Shown here one piece after another: positions 39,991 to 48,513 of a DNA stretch of 64,000 nucleotides (position 1 is the stretch's first letter; every line of letters starts with the position of its first letter). Both the position numbers and the translations under genes were made by a program. Location of the stretch: NCBI GenBank assembly GCA_963825415.1, contig CAWGTD010000014.1, forward strand, positions 124,001-188,000. Direction: 5' to 3'. The DNA comes from BP-464 sp963825415. GTDB taxonomy: Bacteria > Actinomycetota > Thermoleophilia > Solirubrobacterales > Solirubrobacteraceae. Below the pieces are notes generated by a model. It was given only the letters and a program-made list of their open reading frames with translations, was not told the origin of the DNA and made no database searches.

Positions 39991-41553
39991 ATGAGCTGGG
40001 AACCCGAGCTCGAGGAGCTTCGCCGCCGCGAGGCGCTCGCGGCGGAGATGGGCGGCGAGGCGTCCGTGGCGCGCCAGCGCGAGCGCGGCAAGCTCACCGT
40101 CCGCGAGCGCATCGAGTTGCTGCTCGACGCCGGCTCGTGGCGCGAGACCGGGATGATCGCCGGCCGCGCGAGCTACGGCGACGACGGCTCGCTGACCGAG
40201 TTCACCCCCACGAACTTCGTGGTGGGCCAGGGCCGGATCGCCGGCCGCGGGGTCGTGGTGCAGGGCGACGACTTCACGGTTCGCGGCGGCGCCGCGGATG
40301 CGTCGATCTGGGAGAAGTACGTCTGGCCCGAGAAGGCGGCCAACGAGCTGCGGCTGCCGCTCGTCCGGCTCGTCGACGGCACCGGCGGCGGGGGCAGCGT
40401 CAAGAGCCTGGACGACATGGGCTTCTCCTACGTGCCGCCGCTCCCCGGCGGCGAGCTGTGGGTCGACAATTTGTCACGAGTGCCCGTGGTCGCCGCCGCG
40501 CTCGGGCCGTGCGCGGGGCTCGGCGCCGCGCGGGTCGTGATGTCGCATTTCAGCGTGATCGTCAAGGAGATCGGCCAGCTGTTCGTGGCCGGCCCGCCGG
40601 TCGTGGCGTGGGCGATGAACGAGCAGCTCGACAAGGAGGAGCTGGGCGGGTCGCGGATGCAGACGCGCGCCGGCGCGGTCGACAACGAGGCGGCCGACGA
40701 GGAGGACGCGATCGCCCAGCTCAAGCGCTTCCTCTCCTACCTGCCCGACAACGTCTGGGAAGCGCCGCCGATCGTCGCGACGACAGATCCCGCCGACCGC
40801 ACCGAGGAGGAGCTGCTCTCGATCGTCCCGCGCGACCCGCGCAAGACCTACAAGATGCGCCGCGTCCTGGAGCTCGTGTTCGACGCCGGGTCGGTGTTCG
40901 AGCTCGGCGCGCGGTTCGGCCGGCCGCTGATCACCGCGCTCGCGCGCCTCGAGGGCCGGCCCGTCGGCGTGCTCGCCTCAGATCCCGAGCACTACGGCGG
41001 CGGCCTGAGCGCGGAGGCCTCCGACAAGCTCGCTCGCTTCGTCGACGTCTGCGACCAGTTCCACCTACCGGTGGTCAACCTCGTCGACCAGCCCGGGTTC
41101 GTGGTGGGCAGGGAGAGCGAGCGGGCGGGCACGATGCGGCGCGGCGCACGCGGCCTGTTCGCGGTCCATCAGGCGACGGTGCCGTGGTGCTCGATCCTCG
41201 TGCGCAAGTGCTACGGGATCGCAGGCGCGGGGCATGGCAGCGGCGCACGGCTGAACCTCCGCTACGCCTGGCCCTCGGGCAACTGGGGGTCGCTGCCGAT
41301 CGCCGGTGGGCTGGAGGCGGCGTTCAAGCGCCAGCTCGAGGCGGCCGAGGATCCCGAGGCGCTGCGGGCCGAGATCGACGCCCGGCTGAACGCTGTCCTC
41401 TCGCCGTTCCGCACGGCCGAGCACTTCTCGATCGAGCACATCATCGACCCGCGACAGACGCGTCAGGTCCTGTGCGAATGGGCCCGGCGCGCACACGAGC
41501 TGATCCGTCACGAGCTGCCGGCCGGGCCGAAGGCTCGCGGTCCGCGGCCCTGA
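39991..41553 (+). CDS. Acyl-CoA carboxylase carboxyltransferase (beta) subunit
   Basis: 520 residues, the size of propionyl-/methylcrotonyl-CoA carboxylase beta subunits. N-terminal RRREALAAEMGGEASVARQRERGKLTVRERIELLLD, then VVVQGDDFTVRGGAADASIWEKY, the crotonase-like active site GTGGGGSVKSLDDMG, VVNLVDQPGFVVGRESER, and GARLNLRYAWPSGNWGSL in the second half. It moves carboxyl from carboxybiotin to an acyl-CoA. The biotinylated alpha subunit is not encoded next to it. The ATG at 39991 begins the conserved N-terminus. The 3' end overlaps the convergent ferric-reductase-like gene by 113 bases. Confidence 0.92.
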   Translation: MSWEPELEELRRREALAAEMGGEASVARQRERGKLTVRERIELLLDAGSWRETGMIAGRASYGDDGSLTEFTPTNFVVGQGRIAGRGVVVQGDDFTVRGGAADASIWEKYVWPEKAANELRLPLVRLVDGTGGGGSVKSLDDMGFSYVPPLPGGELWVDNLSRVPVVAAALGPCAGLGAARVVMSHFSVIVKEIGQLFVAGPPVVAWAMNEQLDKEELGGSRMQTRAGAVDNEAADEEDAIAQLKRFLSYLPDNVWEAPPIVATTDPADRTEEELLSIVPRDPRKTYKMRRVLELVFDAGSVFELGARFGRPLITALARLEGRPVGVLASDPEHYGGGLSAEASDKLARFVDVCDQFHLPVVNLVDQPGFVVGRESERAGTMRRGARGLFAVHQATVPWCSILVRKCYGIAGAGHGSGARLNLRYAWPSGNWGSLPIAGGLEAAFKRQLEAAEDPEALRAEIDARLNAVLSPFRTAEHFSIEHIIDPRQTRQVLCEWARRAHELIRHELPAGPKARGPRP

Positions 41554-42085
41554 TCGGCGACCGCTCGTCCGCGCGCTGCAGCAGCAGGAAGAGCGCCACG
41601 AGCACCGGCGGGATCGTCGCTAGCAGGAACCACGACCGCCCCACCTCCGAGCCGGTCAGCAGCGTGTGCAGCACGCCAAGCCCCCAGAAGACGGCGATGA
41701 AGCGGTGCGCGACACGCCAGCGCTGGGTGCCGATCCTGCGGCGCAGGTAGAAGCTCAGGCTCAAGGCCACGATCCCGTATCCGGCGACCTGGCCGACTGC
41801 GACGCTCAGCGGCCGGTACGGCGAGGCGAACGGCACGAGCGCGCCGACGATGCCCGAGTGGAAGAACGGGTCCAGCGCAAACGCCAGGCCGTGGATCGCG
41901 ATCACCACGAGCACGGCGATCGACAGCGCCTCGTGCAGCGCGTGGCGCTCGACCGCGGGCAGCTTGAGCTTCATACGACGGCCGGACTGCATCAGCCCGA
42001 CGACGATCGTCGCCGACGACAGCTCAAGCGCAGCGATTCCGGCCGCGCGGTTGATCGACCACGCCGCCGAGACGCCGGCGATCAC
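41441..42085 (-). CDS. Ferric-reductase-like transmembrane protein
   Basis: 214 residues with about five transmembrane helices: AAGIAALELSSATIVVGLM, ALSIAVLVVIAIHGLAFAL with His, VAGYGIVALSLSFYL, VAHRFIAVFWGLGVLHTLL with paired His, and FLLATIPPVLVALFLLL. His spacing in helices suits b-type haem ligation, as in the ferric reductase-like membrane domain. Start GTG 42085, overlapping the apbE stop by 4 bases. The last 40 residues are Arg-rich and lie over the 3' end of the carboxyltransferase gene. It probably passes electrons across the membrane to a flavinylated partner encoded two genes upstream. Confidence 0.8.
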   Translation of the reverse strand: MIAGVSAAWSINRAAGIAALELSSATIVVGLMQSGRRMKLKLPAVERHALHEALSIAVLVVIAIHGLAFALDPFFHSGIVGALVPFASPYRPLSVAVGQVAGYGIVALSLSFYLRRRIGTQRWRVAHRFIAVFWGLGVLHTLLTGSEVGRSWFLLATIPPVLVALFLLLQRADERSPIRAADREPSARPAARDGSARVRAGPIRTGPDASVAGR

Positions 42086-43020
42086 GCCGCCCACCGCCCG
42101 ACGTGCTCGGGCAGCTCGTTCGACGTGCCGTCGCGCATGACAAGCAGGCCTCCGTGCACCAGATGCGCGGGACCGCCCTCGGCGCCCGCAAGCAGCGCCA
42201 TCTTGGCGCGCACCTCGGCCTCCAGCGCGGTGGGCGCCAGCGCGGTGGCCTGGACCACGTCGGTCTCGGCGGGCCGCCCGCGACCGGGGTCGATCAGGTG
42301 GTGGCGAATGCGCCCGTCGGGCCCGTGCCAGGAGCGATTGCGCACGCCGCTCGTCGCCGCCGCGCCGTCGGCGATCCGCCAGCGCGTGGGAGGCTCGCCG
42401 CCGAACGGGTCCTCGACCAGGACCTCGCGAGCGCAGCGGGCAAGCCCGCCGATGCGAAGGTCGCCCGAGCAGTCGACGGCGTAGAGCGGGTGATTCTCGA
42501 GCCGCCGGGCGACGAGGTCGCATGCCATCCCCTTGACCAGGCCGCCGCCGTCGAGGCGAACACCGGGCGGGCGGACGACCAGGTCGCGCAGGACGGCGAC
42601 CTGGCGCCAGCGTGCGCGCGGATCGGCGAACGCGGGCCGGACGGCCGCGGTGCGCGTGTCGCGCAGGTGCTGGGCCCCGAGGCCGGGCTGCCCGGCCCGC
42701 GACCGGCCATAGCCGGCGGCGACGAGCTCGGGCAGCACGGTCGCATCGACCAGTCCGCCGCTCAGCACGCCGGCTTCGCGTGCGGCGCGGGCGAAATGCA
42801 GCATCAGCGGCGAGGCGGGGACGGCGTTGCGGCGGTCGGCGTTCAGGCGGCTCAGCTCTGACTCGGGATCGAAGCGCGTGAGCGCGACGTGAATCGTGCG
42901 CAGCTCGGCCGCGGCGCGCGCCGCGGCGAGCGGGGCACTGGTCCCGTCGGTGCCCTGGCCGGCCACGACGATGGTGGCGGTACCGCCGAAGACGGCGACC
43001 TCGACGCGGTGCTCGCGCAT
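42082..43020 (-). CDS. apbE: FAD:protein FMN transferase (ApbE)
   Basis: 312 residues. Attaches FMN covalently to Thr/Ser in exported redox proteins, using FAD. Features: LTRFDPESELSRLNADRRNAVP, GLVDATVLPELVAAGYG, RLDGGGLVKGMACDLVARRL, YAVDCSGDLRIGG, and AATSGVRNRSWHGPDGRIRHHLIDPGRGRPAETDVVQATALA, all standard for ApbE. The ATG at 43020 follows 2 bases after the stop of the small Ser-rich gene, and the 3' end overlaps the reductase gene. The three-gene order acceptor-ApbE-reductase matches flavinylation-based electron transfer systems. Confidence 0.93.
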   Translation of the reverse strand: MREHRVEVAVFGGTATIVVAGQGTDGTSAPLAAARAAAELRTIHVALTRFDPESELSRLNADRRNAVPASPLMLHFARAAREAGVLSGGLVDATVLPELVAAGYGRSRAGQPGLGAQHLRDTRTAAVRPAFADPRARWRQVAVLRDLVVRPPGVRLDGGGLVKGMACDLVARRLENHPLYAVDCSGDLRIGGLARCAREVLVEDPFGGEPPTRWRIADGAAATSGVRNRSWHGPDGRIRHHLIDPGRGRPAETDVVQATALAPTALEAEVRAKMALLAGAEGGPAHLVHGGLLVMRDGTSNELPEHVGRWAA

Positions 43021-43022
43021 TC

Positions 43023-43325
43023 TCACGAGGACCTGGTGGTCATGGCGGAGGGATCGCTCGAGCTCGAGCCGGAGTTTCCCCCACTGTCGTATGAGCTGTC
43101 GCTGCCGGTGCCGGAGGACTCGTAGGCGTCGCTGTTGTCGTTGGAGTAGCCCTCGGTGATCGTGGCGCTGCTCACCGCAGCCGCGGTCGTCGACTTGCTG
43201 CCCGGCTGGCGGCCGAACGCCGCGACGGCGCCGAGCGACACGGCGAAGACCGCCGTCGTCGCGATGCCGACGCGGAGCCGCATGCGGGTAACTCGGATGC
43301 GGCGGCTGACGGAGGTGGAGGCCAT
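43023..43325 (-). CDS. Minimal FMN-acceptor-like secreted protein
   Basis: 100 residues. A basic N-terminus is followed by a signal/anchor helix (about 20-38, GIATTAVFAVSLGAVAAFG), then a low-complexity Ser/Gly/Asp tail. Residues 51-60 read VSSATITEGY, very like the flavinylation motif of FMN-binding proteins (S-G-A-T-x-T-S-E-G-Y) with Gly replaced by Ser. The rest of the usual FMN_bind domain is absent. Position 2 bases before apbE makes it the likely ApbE substrate, with the Thr of ATIT as candidate acceptor (inference). The ATG at 43325 was chosen because it gives the signal helix. Confidence 0.7.
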   Translation of the reverse strand: MASTSVSRRIRVTRMRLRVGIATTAVFAVSLGAVAAFGRQPGSKSTTAAAVSSATITEGYSNDNSDAYESSGTGSDSSYDSGGNSGSSSSDPSAMTTRSS

Positions 43326-43419
43326 GGCGAAGAGGATGGGCGCCCAGCACTCATTGGAGATAAACGGCATGTATGAGCTGCCTAAGAACCGCCCGCGGCC
43401 TGTCGCTAGCCTCGAACCC

Positions 43420-43767
43420 GTGAGCACCTTCTCCGCACCGGACATCGAGGTCACGCCCGCCCAGGCGCGGGAGCTCGTCGACGCCGGCGCGCAGCTCGTC
43501 GACGTCCGCGAGGGCTACGAGCACGAGGCCGGCCGGATCGCCGGCGCGCGGCACATCGAGCTCGAGCGGCTCGCCGCGCAGGCCGAGACGATCGACCGCG
43601 ATCGGGCGGTCGTCTTCCAGTGCCGTATCGGCGCGCGATCGGCGATGGCCGCGCAGGCGTTCAGGGCCGCCGGGTACGAGGCATACACGATGACCGGCGG
43701 CCTGCAGCGCTGGTTCGACGAGGGCCTGCCCCTCGAACCCGAGGGCGGCCACGTCGCCGACCACTGA
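43420..43767 (+). CDS. Rhodanese-like domain protein
   Basis: 115 residues, single rhodanese domain. Motifs: VTPAQARELVDAGAQLVDVREGYEHEAGRI, ARHIELERLA, VVFQCRIGARSAMAAQAF with the catalytic Cys in the CRIGARS loop, and YTMTGGLQRWFDEGLPL. It transfers sulphane sulphur or acts as a cysteine-persulphide carrier. The start is probably the GTG at 43420; an ATG at 43370 would add 16 residues. It diverges from the FMN-acceptor gene. Confidence 0.9.
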   Translation: MSTFSAPDIEVTPAQARELVDAGAQLVDVREGYEHEAGRIAGARHIELERLAAQAETIDRDRAVVFQCRIGARSAMAAQAFRAAGYEAYTMTGGLQRWFDEGLPLEPEGGHVADH

Positions 43768-43769
43768 CG

Positions 43770-43785
43770 GCCGCGCGACCGCGGC
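43770..43785. terminator. Short GC hairpin between rhodanese and cold-shock genes
   Basis: GCCGCG (43770-43775) pairs with CGCGGC (43780-43785) around CGAC, in the 17-base gap between the convergent stop codons. Short, no T-run. Confidence 0.3.
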
Positions 43786-43988
43786 TAGATGTTCTGGACG
43801 TTGACCGCCTTGGGGCCCTTGTCCCCTGGCTCCTCGTCGTAGGAGACGCGACTCCCCTCCGATAGCGAGCGGTAGCCCTCCATCGCGATGCCCGAGTGGT
43901 GGACGAAGAGGTCCTTGTCGCCCTCATCGGGCGTGATGAACCCGAACCCCTTGTCGTCGCTGAACCACTTCACGGTGCCTTCGGCCAT
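43785..43988 (-). CDS. Cold-shock protein (CspA family)
   Basis: 67-residue OB-fold RNA chaperone. EGTVKWFSDDKGFGFITPDEG carries RNP-1 (KGFGFI), then DLFVHHSGI (RNP-2) and GSRVSYDEEPGDKGPKAVNVQ. The ATG at 43988 is preceded by GGAGGG about 10 bases upstream. Proteins of this family bind single-stranded RNA and DNA and melt structure in mRNA. It may also be constitutive rather than cold-induced; no cold-shock leader was seen. Confidence 0.95.
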   Translation of the reverse strand: MAEGTVKWFSDDKGFGFITPDEGDKDLFVHHSGIAMEGYRSLSEGSRVSYDEEPGDKGPKAVNVQNI

Positions 43989-44080
43989 TTTTGCTGTCCC
44001 TCCATCCACTCGCCGTGGTGTCCCACGGCCGAATCGCGCGGAACGTAGCATTGAGAACTCCACCACTGAAGGGACCTTCG

Positions 44081-44485
44081 ATGGGTGCAACAGGCGACGG
44101 CTGGGCAGTGGCCACGATCGACGAGCTGGGCGAAGGGCCGGGCTTCCGCAAGATCCGCAAGGAGATGGGCGTCACGGCGTTCGGGGTCAACGCGATCGTC
44201 ATGCCGGCGGGCATCGAGACCTGGTTCCACTACCACGACGAGCAGGACGAGCTGTACTTCGTGCACCGCGGCACGATCGAGATCGTCTTCGGCGACGGGG
44301 CGAGTCACACCCTCGGCGCCGGCGGGCTGGCTCACGTCTCCGCCGCGACGCATCGCAAGGTCCGCAACACCGGCGACGAGGACGCGGTCTACGTCATCGT
44401 CGGAGCGAAGGACGGCTATGTCGGCCGCGACGGTCGCGCGCCCGAGGGCGAGGACCTCGCGCGCGTCCGGCCGATAGAGAGCTAG
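44081..44485 (+). CDS. Cupin-domain protein
   Basis: 134 residues, one cupin-2 barrel. Metal-site motif HYHDEQDELYFVHRGTIEIVF (HxH...E), then HTLGAGGLAHVSAATHRKVRNTG with the second-motif His. No extra domain. Small cupins often bind metals and sugars or signalling acids. The ATG at 44081 follows about 92 bases after the divergent csp start. It converges on the acyl-CoA synthetase gene with adjacent stops. Function unknown. Confidence 0.85.
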   Translation: MGATGDGWAVATIDELGEGPGFRKIRKEMGVTAFGVNAIVMPAGIETWFHYHDEQDELYFVHRGTIEIVFGDGASHTLGAGGLAHVSAATHRKVRNTGDEDAVYVIVGAKDGYVGRDGRAPEGEDLARVRPIES

Positions 44486-46003
44486 CTAGGACTGCGCGGC
44501 GCCCTCGGTGACGGCCTCGGGCACCTCGATCTCGCGCTTGAGGATCTTGCCGGTCGGTCCCTTCGGCAGCTCGTCGACGAACCAGATCTTGCGCGGGTAC
44601 TTGTAGCCCGCGACCTGCTCCTTGACGTGCGCGCGCAGGTCGTCCTCGGAGACGTCCTGGCCGTCCTTCAGCGCGACCGCGGCGCCGACCTCCTCGCCCA
44701 GCTCGTCGTGCGGGATGCCGAGCACGGCCGCCTCGCGGACCGCCGGGTGCTCGTAGAGGACCTCCTCGATCTCGCGCGGATAGACGTTGTAGCCGCCGCG
44801 GATGATCATGTCCTTCTTGCGGTCGACGATGAAGAAGTAGCCGTCCTCGTCGATCTGGGCCATGTCGCCGGTGTGGAACCAGCCGTCCTTGATCGACTCC
44901 TTCGTGGCGTCGGGCTTGTTCCAGTAGCCCTTCATCACGTTGTGGCCCTTGATGAGGATCTCGCCGACCTCGCCCTGGGGCACCTCCTTGCCGTCGTCGT
45001 CGACGACCTTCATCTCGACGCCCTCGATCGGCGTTCCGATCGAGCCGGGCTTGCGCTCCTTGTCGGGATGGTTGAACGAGGCGACCGGCGAGGTCTCCGA
45101 CAGCCCGTAGCCCTCGAGCACCTTGCAGTCGAACGCCTCCTCGAAGCCGCGCATGACCTCGACGGGCATCGCCGCGCCACCCGAGCCGCACATCCTCAGG
45201 CACGACGTGTCGTACTTCTCGCGGCCGTCGCAGTTGAGCATCGCCGAGTACATCGTCGGGACCCCGAGGAATACGGTGACCTTGTCGCGCTCGAGGATCT
45301 CCAGCGCCTTGGCCGGCTCGAACCGCGGCAGCAGCGTCAGCGTCGCGCCGGCATTGATCGCGCAGTTGAGCGAGCAGGTCTGCCCGAAGCTGTGGAACAG
45401 CGGCAGCGCACCGAGGATGACGTCCTCGTCGGAGTAGTCCCACAGCCCGCTCGCCACCTCGACGTTGCGCCGCAGGTTCGAGTGCGTCAGCTCGGCGCCC
45501 TTCGGCGTCCCGGTCGTGCCCGACGTGTAGAGGATCACCGCGGTGTCGTCGTCGGCGCGCTCGGCGACCTCCGTCTTCGGCTCCACGTCGGCCAGCAGCT
45601 TCTCGAACTCCCCTGGCTTGACGAGGATGCAATCGGCGCCCGCGTCGTCGGCGCCCTTCTCCGCCGCCTCGGCGAAGTCGTGCCACGCGAAGACCACCTT
45701 CGCCTCGGGGTCCTCGAGGTAGAACTTCACCTCGCGCCCCTTGAGCAGGACGTTCATCGGCACGACGACCCCGCCCGCGCGCAGGATGCCGTAGTAGACG
45801 ATCGCGAAGTACGGGACGTTGGGCAGCATGATCCCGACGCGATCGCCGGGCTCGACGCCCTTGGCGGCGAGCAGCGCGGCGATGCGCGCACTGCCCTCGT
45901 CGAGCAGTCCGTAGGACACCTCCGCGTCGTCGAGCTTGAGCGCGACCGCCTCGGAATCACGCTGTACGGAGTCGGTGAGGATGGAAGCAAGGTTCGCGCT
46001 CAT
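44486..46003 (-). CDS. Long-chain fatty-acid--CoA ligase (AMP-binding)
   Basis: 505 residues of the ANL superfamily. ATP-binding DTAVILYTSGTTGTPKGAEL, GYGLSETSPVASFNHP, and the C-terminal DGWFHTGDMAQIDEDGYFFIVDRKKDMI with the GKILKRE catalytic Lys near the end. It activates fatty acids to acyl-CoA. It belongs with the acyl-CoA dehydrogenase, thiolase and carboxylase genes spread through this region. Start ATG 46003; it diverges from an acidic-protein gene by 23 bases. Confidence 0.94.
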   Translation of the reverse strand: MSANLASILTDSVQRDSEAVALKLDDAEVSYGLLDEGSARIAALLAAKGVEPGDRVGIMLPNVPYFAIVYYGILRAGGVVVPMNVLLKGREVKFYLEDPEAKVVFAWHDFAEAAEKGADDAGADCILVKPGEFEKLLADVEPKTEVAERADDDTAVILYTSGTTGTPKGAELTHSNLRRNVEVASGLWDYSDEDVILGALPLFHSFGQTCSLNCAINAGATLTLLPRFEPAKALEILERDKVTVFLGVPTMYSAMLNCDGREKYDTSCLRMCGSGGAAMPVEVMRGFEEAFDCKVLEGYGLSETSPVASFNHPDKERKPGSIGTPIEGVEMKVVDDDGKEVPQGEVGEILIKGHNVMKGYWNKPDATKESIKDGWFHTGDMAQIDEDGYFFIVDRKKDMIIRGGYNVYPREIEEVLYEHPAVREAAVLGIPHDELGEEVGAAVALKDGQDVSEDDLRAHVKEQVAGYKYPRKIWFVDELPKGPTGKILKREIEVPEAVTEGAAQS

Positions 46004-46026
46004 GCCGCGGAGGGTAACCGGGATTC

Positions 46027-46458
46027 ATGGCTGATACCGAGCAAGAGACCGACGAGAAGCCCGACGAGCAGACGCGTGCTCAGGAGGTCCAGGAGGCCCA
46101 CGAGCGCGGCCAGGAGAAGATGAAGGAGCTCGAGGAGGATCCGCCCGAGAAGCTCGAGGACTGGCCCACCGACGAGGCCAAGTACACGACCTTCGGCGGC
46201 GGCGAGGGCGACCACGGCTACGAGGAGGGCCCGGAGGTCCAGCTCGGCCCGTCGGGGCTCGTCCATCACGAGGACGGCAGCGTCTCGATCGACGGCAAGA
46301 AGGTCGACAACCCCGAGGACTACAAGGGCGAGCCGATCCCCGGCGGGCCCACCGACCCCAACGCGTCGCGTCTGGCGGGCGAGGACGACACCGAACCGCC
46401 GCCGACAGCGGCGACGACGGTGACGGTGACGCCTCGGAGTAGTCGCCGCTGGCGCTAG
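46027..46458 (+). CDS. Acidic low-complexity protein of unknown function
   Basis: 143 residues. Residues 1-50 are Glu/Lys-rich and likely one helix (AQEVQEAHERGQEKMKEL), then a Gly/Asp/Glu-rich segment with YTTFGGGEGDHGYEEGP and a repeat-like GSVSIDGKKVDNPEDYKG. No family is recognised. The open frame ends with Thr/Arg-rich residues; the neighbouring frame would end ADSGDDGDGDASE at 46443, more in keeping with the acidic body, so a one-base error near 46400 is possible. Confidence 0.6.
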   Translation: MADTEQETDEKPDEQTRAQEVQEAHERGQEKMKELEEDPPEKLEDWPTDEAKYTTFGGGEGDHGYEEGPEVQLGPSGLVHHEDGSVSIDGKKVDNPEDYKGEPIPGGPTDPNASRLAGEDDTEPPPTAATTVTVTPRSSRRWR

Positions 46459-48470
46459 CGGATCGTGAAGCGCGCAAGGTTGCGCTTGCGCGCCTTGCGC
46501 TCGACGTTGTTGGCGATGTCGACGCCGCGCGTCCAGGCGACGTAGCGGCCCTTGGGGAACTTGCCCTTGATCGTCAGCGTCCAGGACGAGGTCCCCTTCG
46601 CGACGATGTAGCGCGTCCGCAGGCAGCTGACCGCCGGGCCGAACTTGCCGTTGCCGCGCAGGAAGCGACACTTCTTGTTCGCCAGCCGGCGGCCGATCGC
46701 CACCGACATCGAGCGCACACGCTTACGGGCGGCCGAGCCCTTCACGCCGCAGCCACGGTCGGTGGCCGGGCCGTGCAGGCGGATCGACTTGCGGCTCGCC
46801 TTGACCTTGCCGGTCTTGTGCGAGACCGGCGGGACCTTGTCCTTGCAGCCTCCGACATCGCTGCCGCCCGTCGAACCACCGGCCTTCGAACCCGCCGCAC
46901 CGGGCGTGAAGGTCACACCCTGCGACCCGCCGGGGAGCGACCGCGGCGACGCGCACAGGCTCGGCCCGTCGACCTGGGTGGTCGCGTAGGTCACCTGGGG
47001 GTTGTTGTCCGTGCCGCCGGACGTGCCCGACGGCCAGGTGGCCATCACGCGGCACTGGGCGTCTGCCGCGATGCCCCACACGTCGGTGGAGCGGTTGCAG
47101 CCGAGGCCGGCGTAGACGCCCTGTAGCGGCCCGAAGTCCCTGGACTCCCCGCAGAGGCCCATCATCTCGCTGGTGTTCCAGTTGTAGGCCACGACGTCGG
47201 AGACCCGCTTGTCGACGACGTGCGGGGTCGCCGACTGCGCGTCGAAGGAGGTCAGCATGTGCGTGTAGTAGGGCGTGTGTCCGGTCCCCGGCGCGATCTC
47301 GCCCCAGTAGTAGGCGACCGCGACCCGGCCGGGATCACCCGCGACGAGGTGGACCAGGTCGGCGCCGCCGACGAGCGTTCCGGCCGGGTGCGGCACGGGC
47401 GCCACCAGCGTGGCGGGCGCCGACCACTTGTCGTCGGTCAGGTTGCCGTCGGCGTCGGGCGTCTGCCAGGTCAGCTTGACGCCCGCGCCCTCGAGGTCCG
47501 GATAGGCGTTCGGCGCTTCGGGATATGCCACGTAGACGTTCCCGGCGTTGTCCAGGGCGCCGTAGGCGAGCTGCATCGAGACGACCTGGTTGGTGTCCGA
47601 CTTGTCGACAGCCAGCGAGTTGCTCCACGACCCTGGCGAGCCGTCCGGCGAGCTGGCTACCCACACCCGCGTGCCGTTGACGATGTTGAACTCGATCGGC
47701 TGCCCGAAGACCGGCCCGGCGCAGCCGCCGGCGTCCTGGCCGGTCGGGTTGGGAGCCGCGCGCGTGGTGTAGAAGGCGTAGATCCGGCCGGTCTGCGGAT
47801 TGACCGTGATGTTCGACGGGCCGCCGGAATCCGAGCACTGCAGATCGAGGTAGGCGTCGCTGCCCGGCTGGGCGATCGGGACCGGCACGCCGAACGTCAG
47901 GCCGCCGTCGGTGGACGTGGCGACCCACATGTTGTGCTGGGCCACCCCCGAACCGAGGTTGTGGTAGAGCAGGTAGACCGGCGGTTGCGTCCCGGCGGGT
48001 GAGCCCTTCGGCACGGGGCCGACGGCGAACCACTGGCGATCCTGGTCGACCAGCGTCGTCGACCCGTTGGAGTTCTGCCAGGTCTGGCCGTTGTCGTCGC
48101 TGACCGCGGTCGGGAAGTTCAGGCCGGCGTAATCGAGCTCGGACACCAGCACGCGCCCGGTCGGCAAGGTGACCGTGTCGGTGTCGATCGTGGCCTGCTG
48201 CTGGGGCGGGTCGGTCGCGGTCTTCTGCCAGGAGAAGCCGCCGTCGACGGATTTGAAGACCACGAACGGCCATCCGACGTCGCCTGAACCGGTGTTGGTC
48301 GTGATGTAGCGCGCGTCGTCGAGCCCGACGGAGATCCGCGGCTCGGTGCCGACGGTCGCGTCCTTGACCGGGGTCGTGAAGTAGACGGGTTCGGTGGGGT
48401 CCGCGGCGCGCGCCAGAGCGGGCGCGGCAAGGACCGAGAGCAGGGCGAGGGCGCCCAGGCGAAGTTTCAT
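46455..48470 (-). CDS. Secreted sialidase-like beta-propeller protein
   Basis: 671 residues. Signal peptide residues 1-23 (KLRLGALALLSVLAAPALA). Repeated sialidase/BNR-like blades with Asp-box variants: SVDGGFSWQKT, SDDNGQTWQNS, STDGGLTFGVP, SSPDGSPGSWSNS. These are typical of exo-sialidase-like or photosystem-assembly-like propellers. Residues about 520-671 form a Cys/Lys-rich C-terminal domain (CRFLRGNGKFGPAVSCL, TSSWTLTIKGKFPKGRYVAW) shared in style with other exported proteins of this genome. Catalytic Tyr/Glu of true sialidases could not be confirmed. It diverges from the PLD-like gene by 43 bases. Confidence 0.78.
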   Translation of the reverse strand: MKLRLGALALLSVLAAPALARAADPTEPVYFTTPVKDATVGTEPRISVGLDDARYITTNTGSGDVGWPFVVFKSVDGGFSWQKTATDPPQQQATIDTDTVTLPTGRVLVSELDYAGLNFPTAVSDDNGQTWQNSNGSTTLVDQDRQWFAVGPVPKGSPAGTQPPVYLLYHNLGSGVAQHNMWVATSTDGGLTFGVPVPIAQPGSDAYLDLQCSDSGGPSNITVNPQTGRIYAFYTTRAAPNPTGQDAGGCAGPVFGQPIEFNIVNGTRVWVASSPDGSPGSWSNSLAVDKSDTNQVVSMQLAYGALDNAGNVYVAYPEAPNAYPDLEGAGVKLTWQTPDADGNLTDDKWSAPATLVAPVPHPAGTLVGGADLVHLVAGDPGRVAVAYYWGEIAPGTGHTPYYTHMLTSFDAQSATPHVVDKRVSDVVAYNWNTSEMMGLCGESRDFGPLQGVYAGLGCNRSTDVWGIAADAQCRVMATWPSGTSGGTDNNPQVTYATTQVDGPSLCASPRSLPGGSQGVTFTPGAAGSKAGGSTGGSDVGGCKDKVPPVSHKTGKVKASRKSIRLHGPATDRGCGVKGSAARKRVRSMSVAIGRRLANKKCRFLRGNGKFGPAVSCLRTRYIVAKGTSSWTLTIKGKFPKGRYVAWTRGVDIANNVERKARKRNLARFTIR

Positions 48471-48513
48471 GGCACCGGTTTTACCCCTCTGGTCAATAGC
48501 GTGCGCCAACCGC

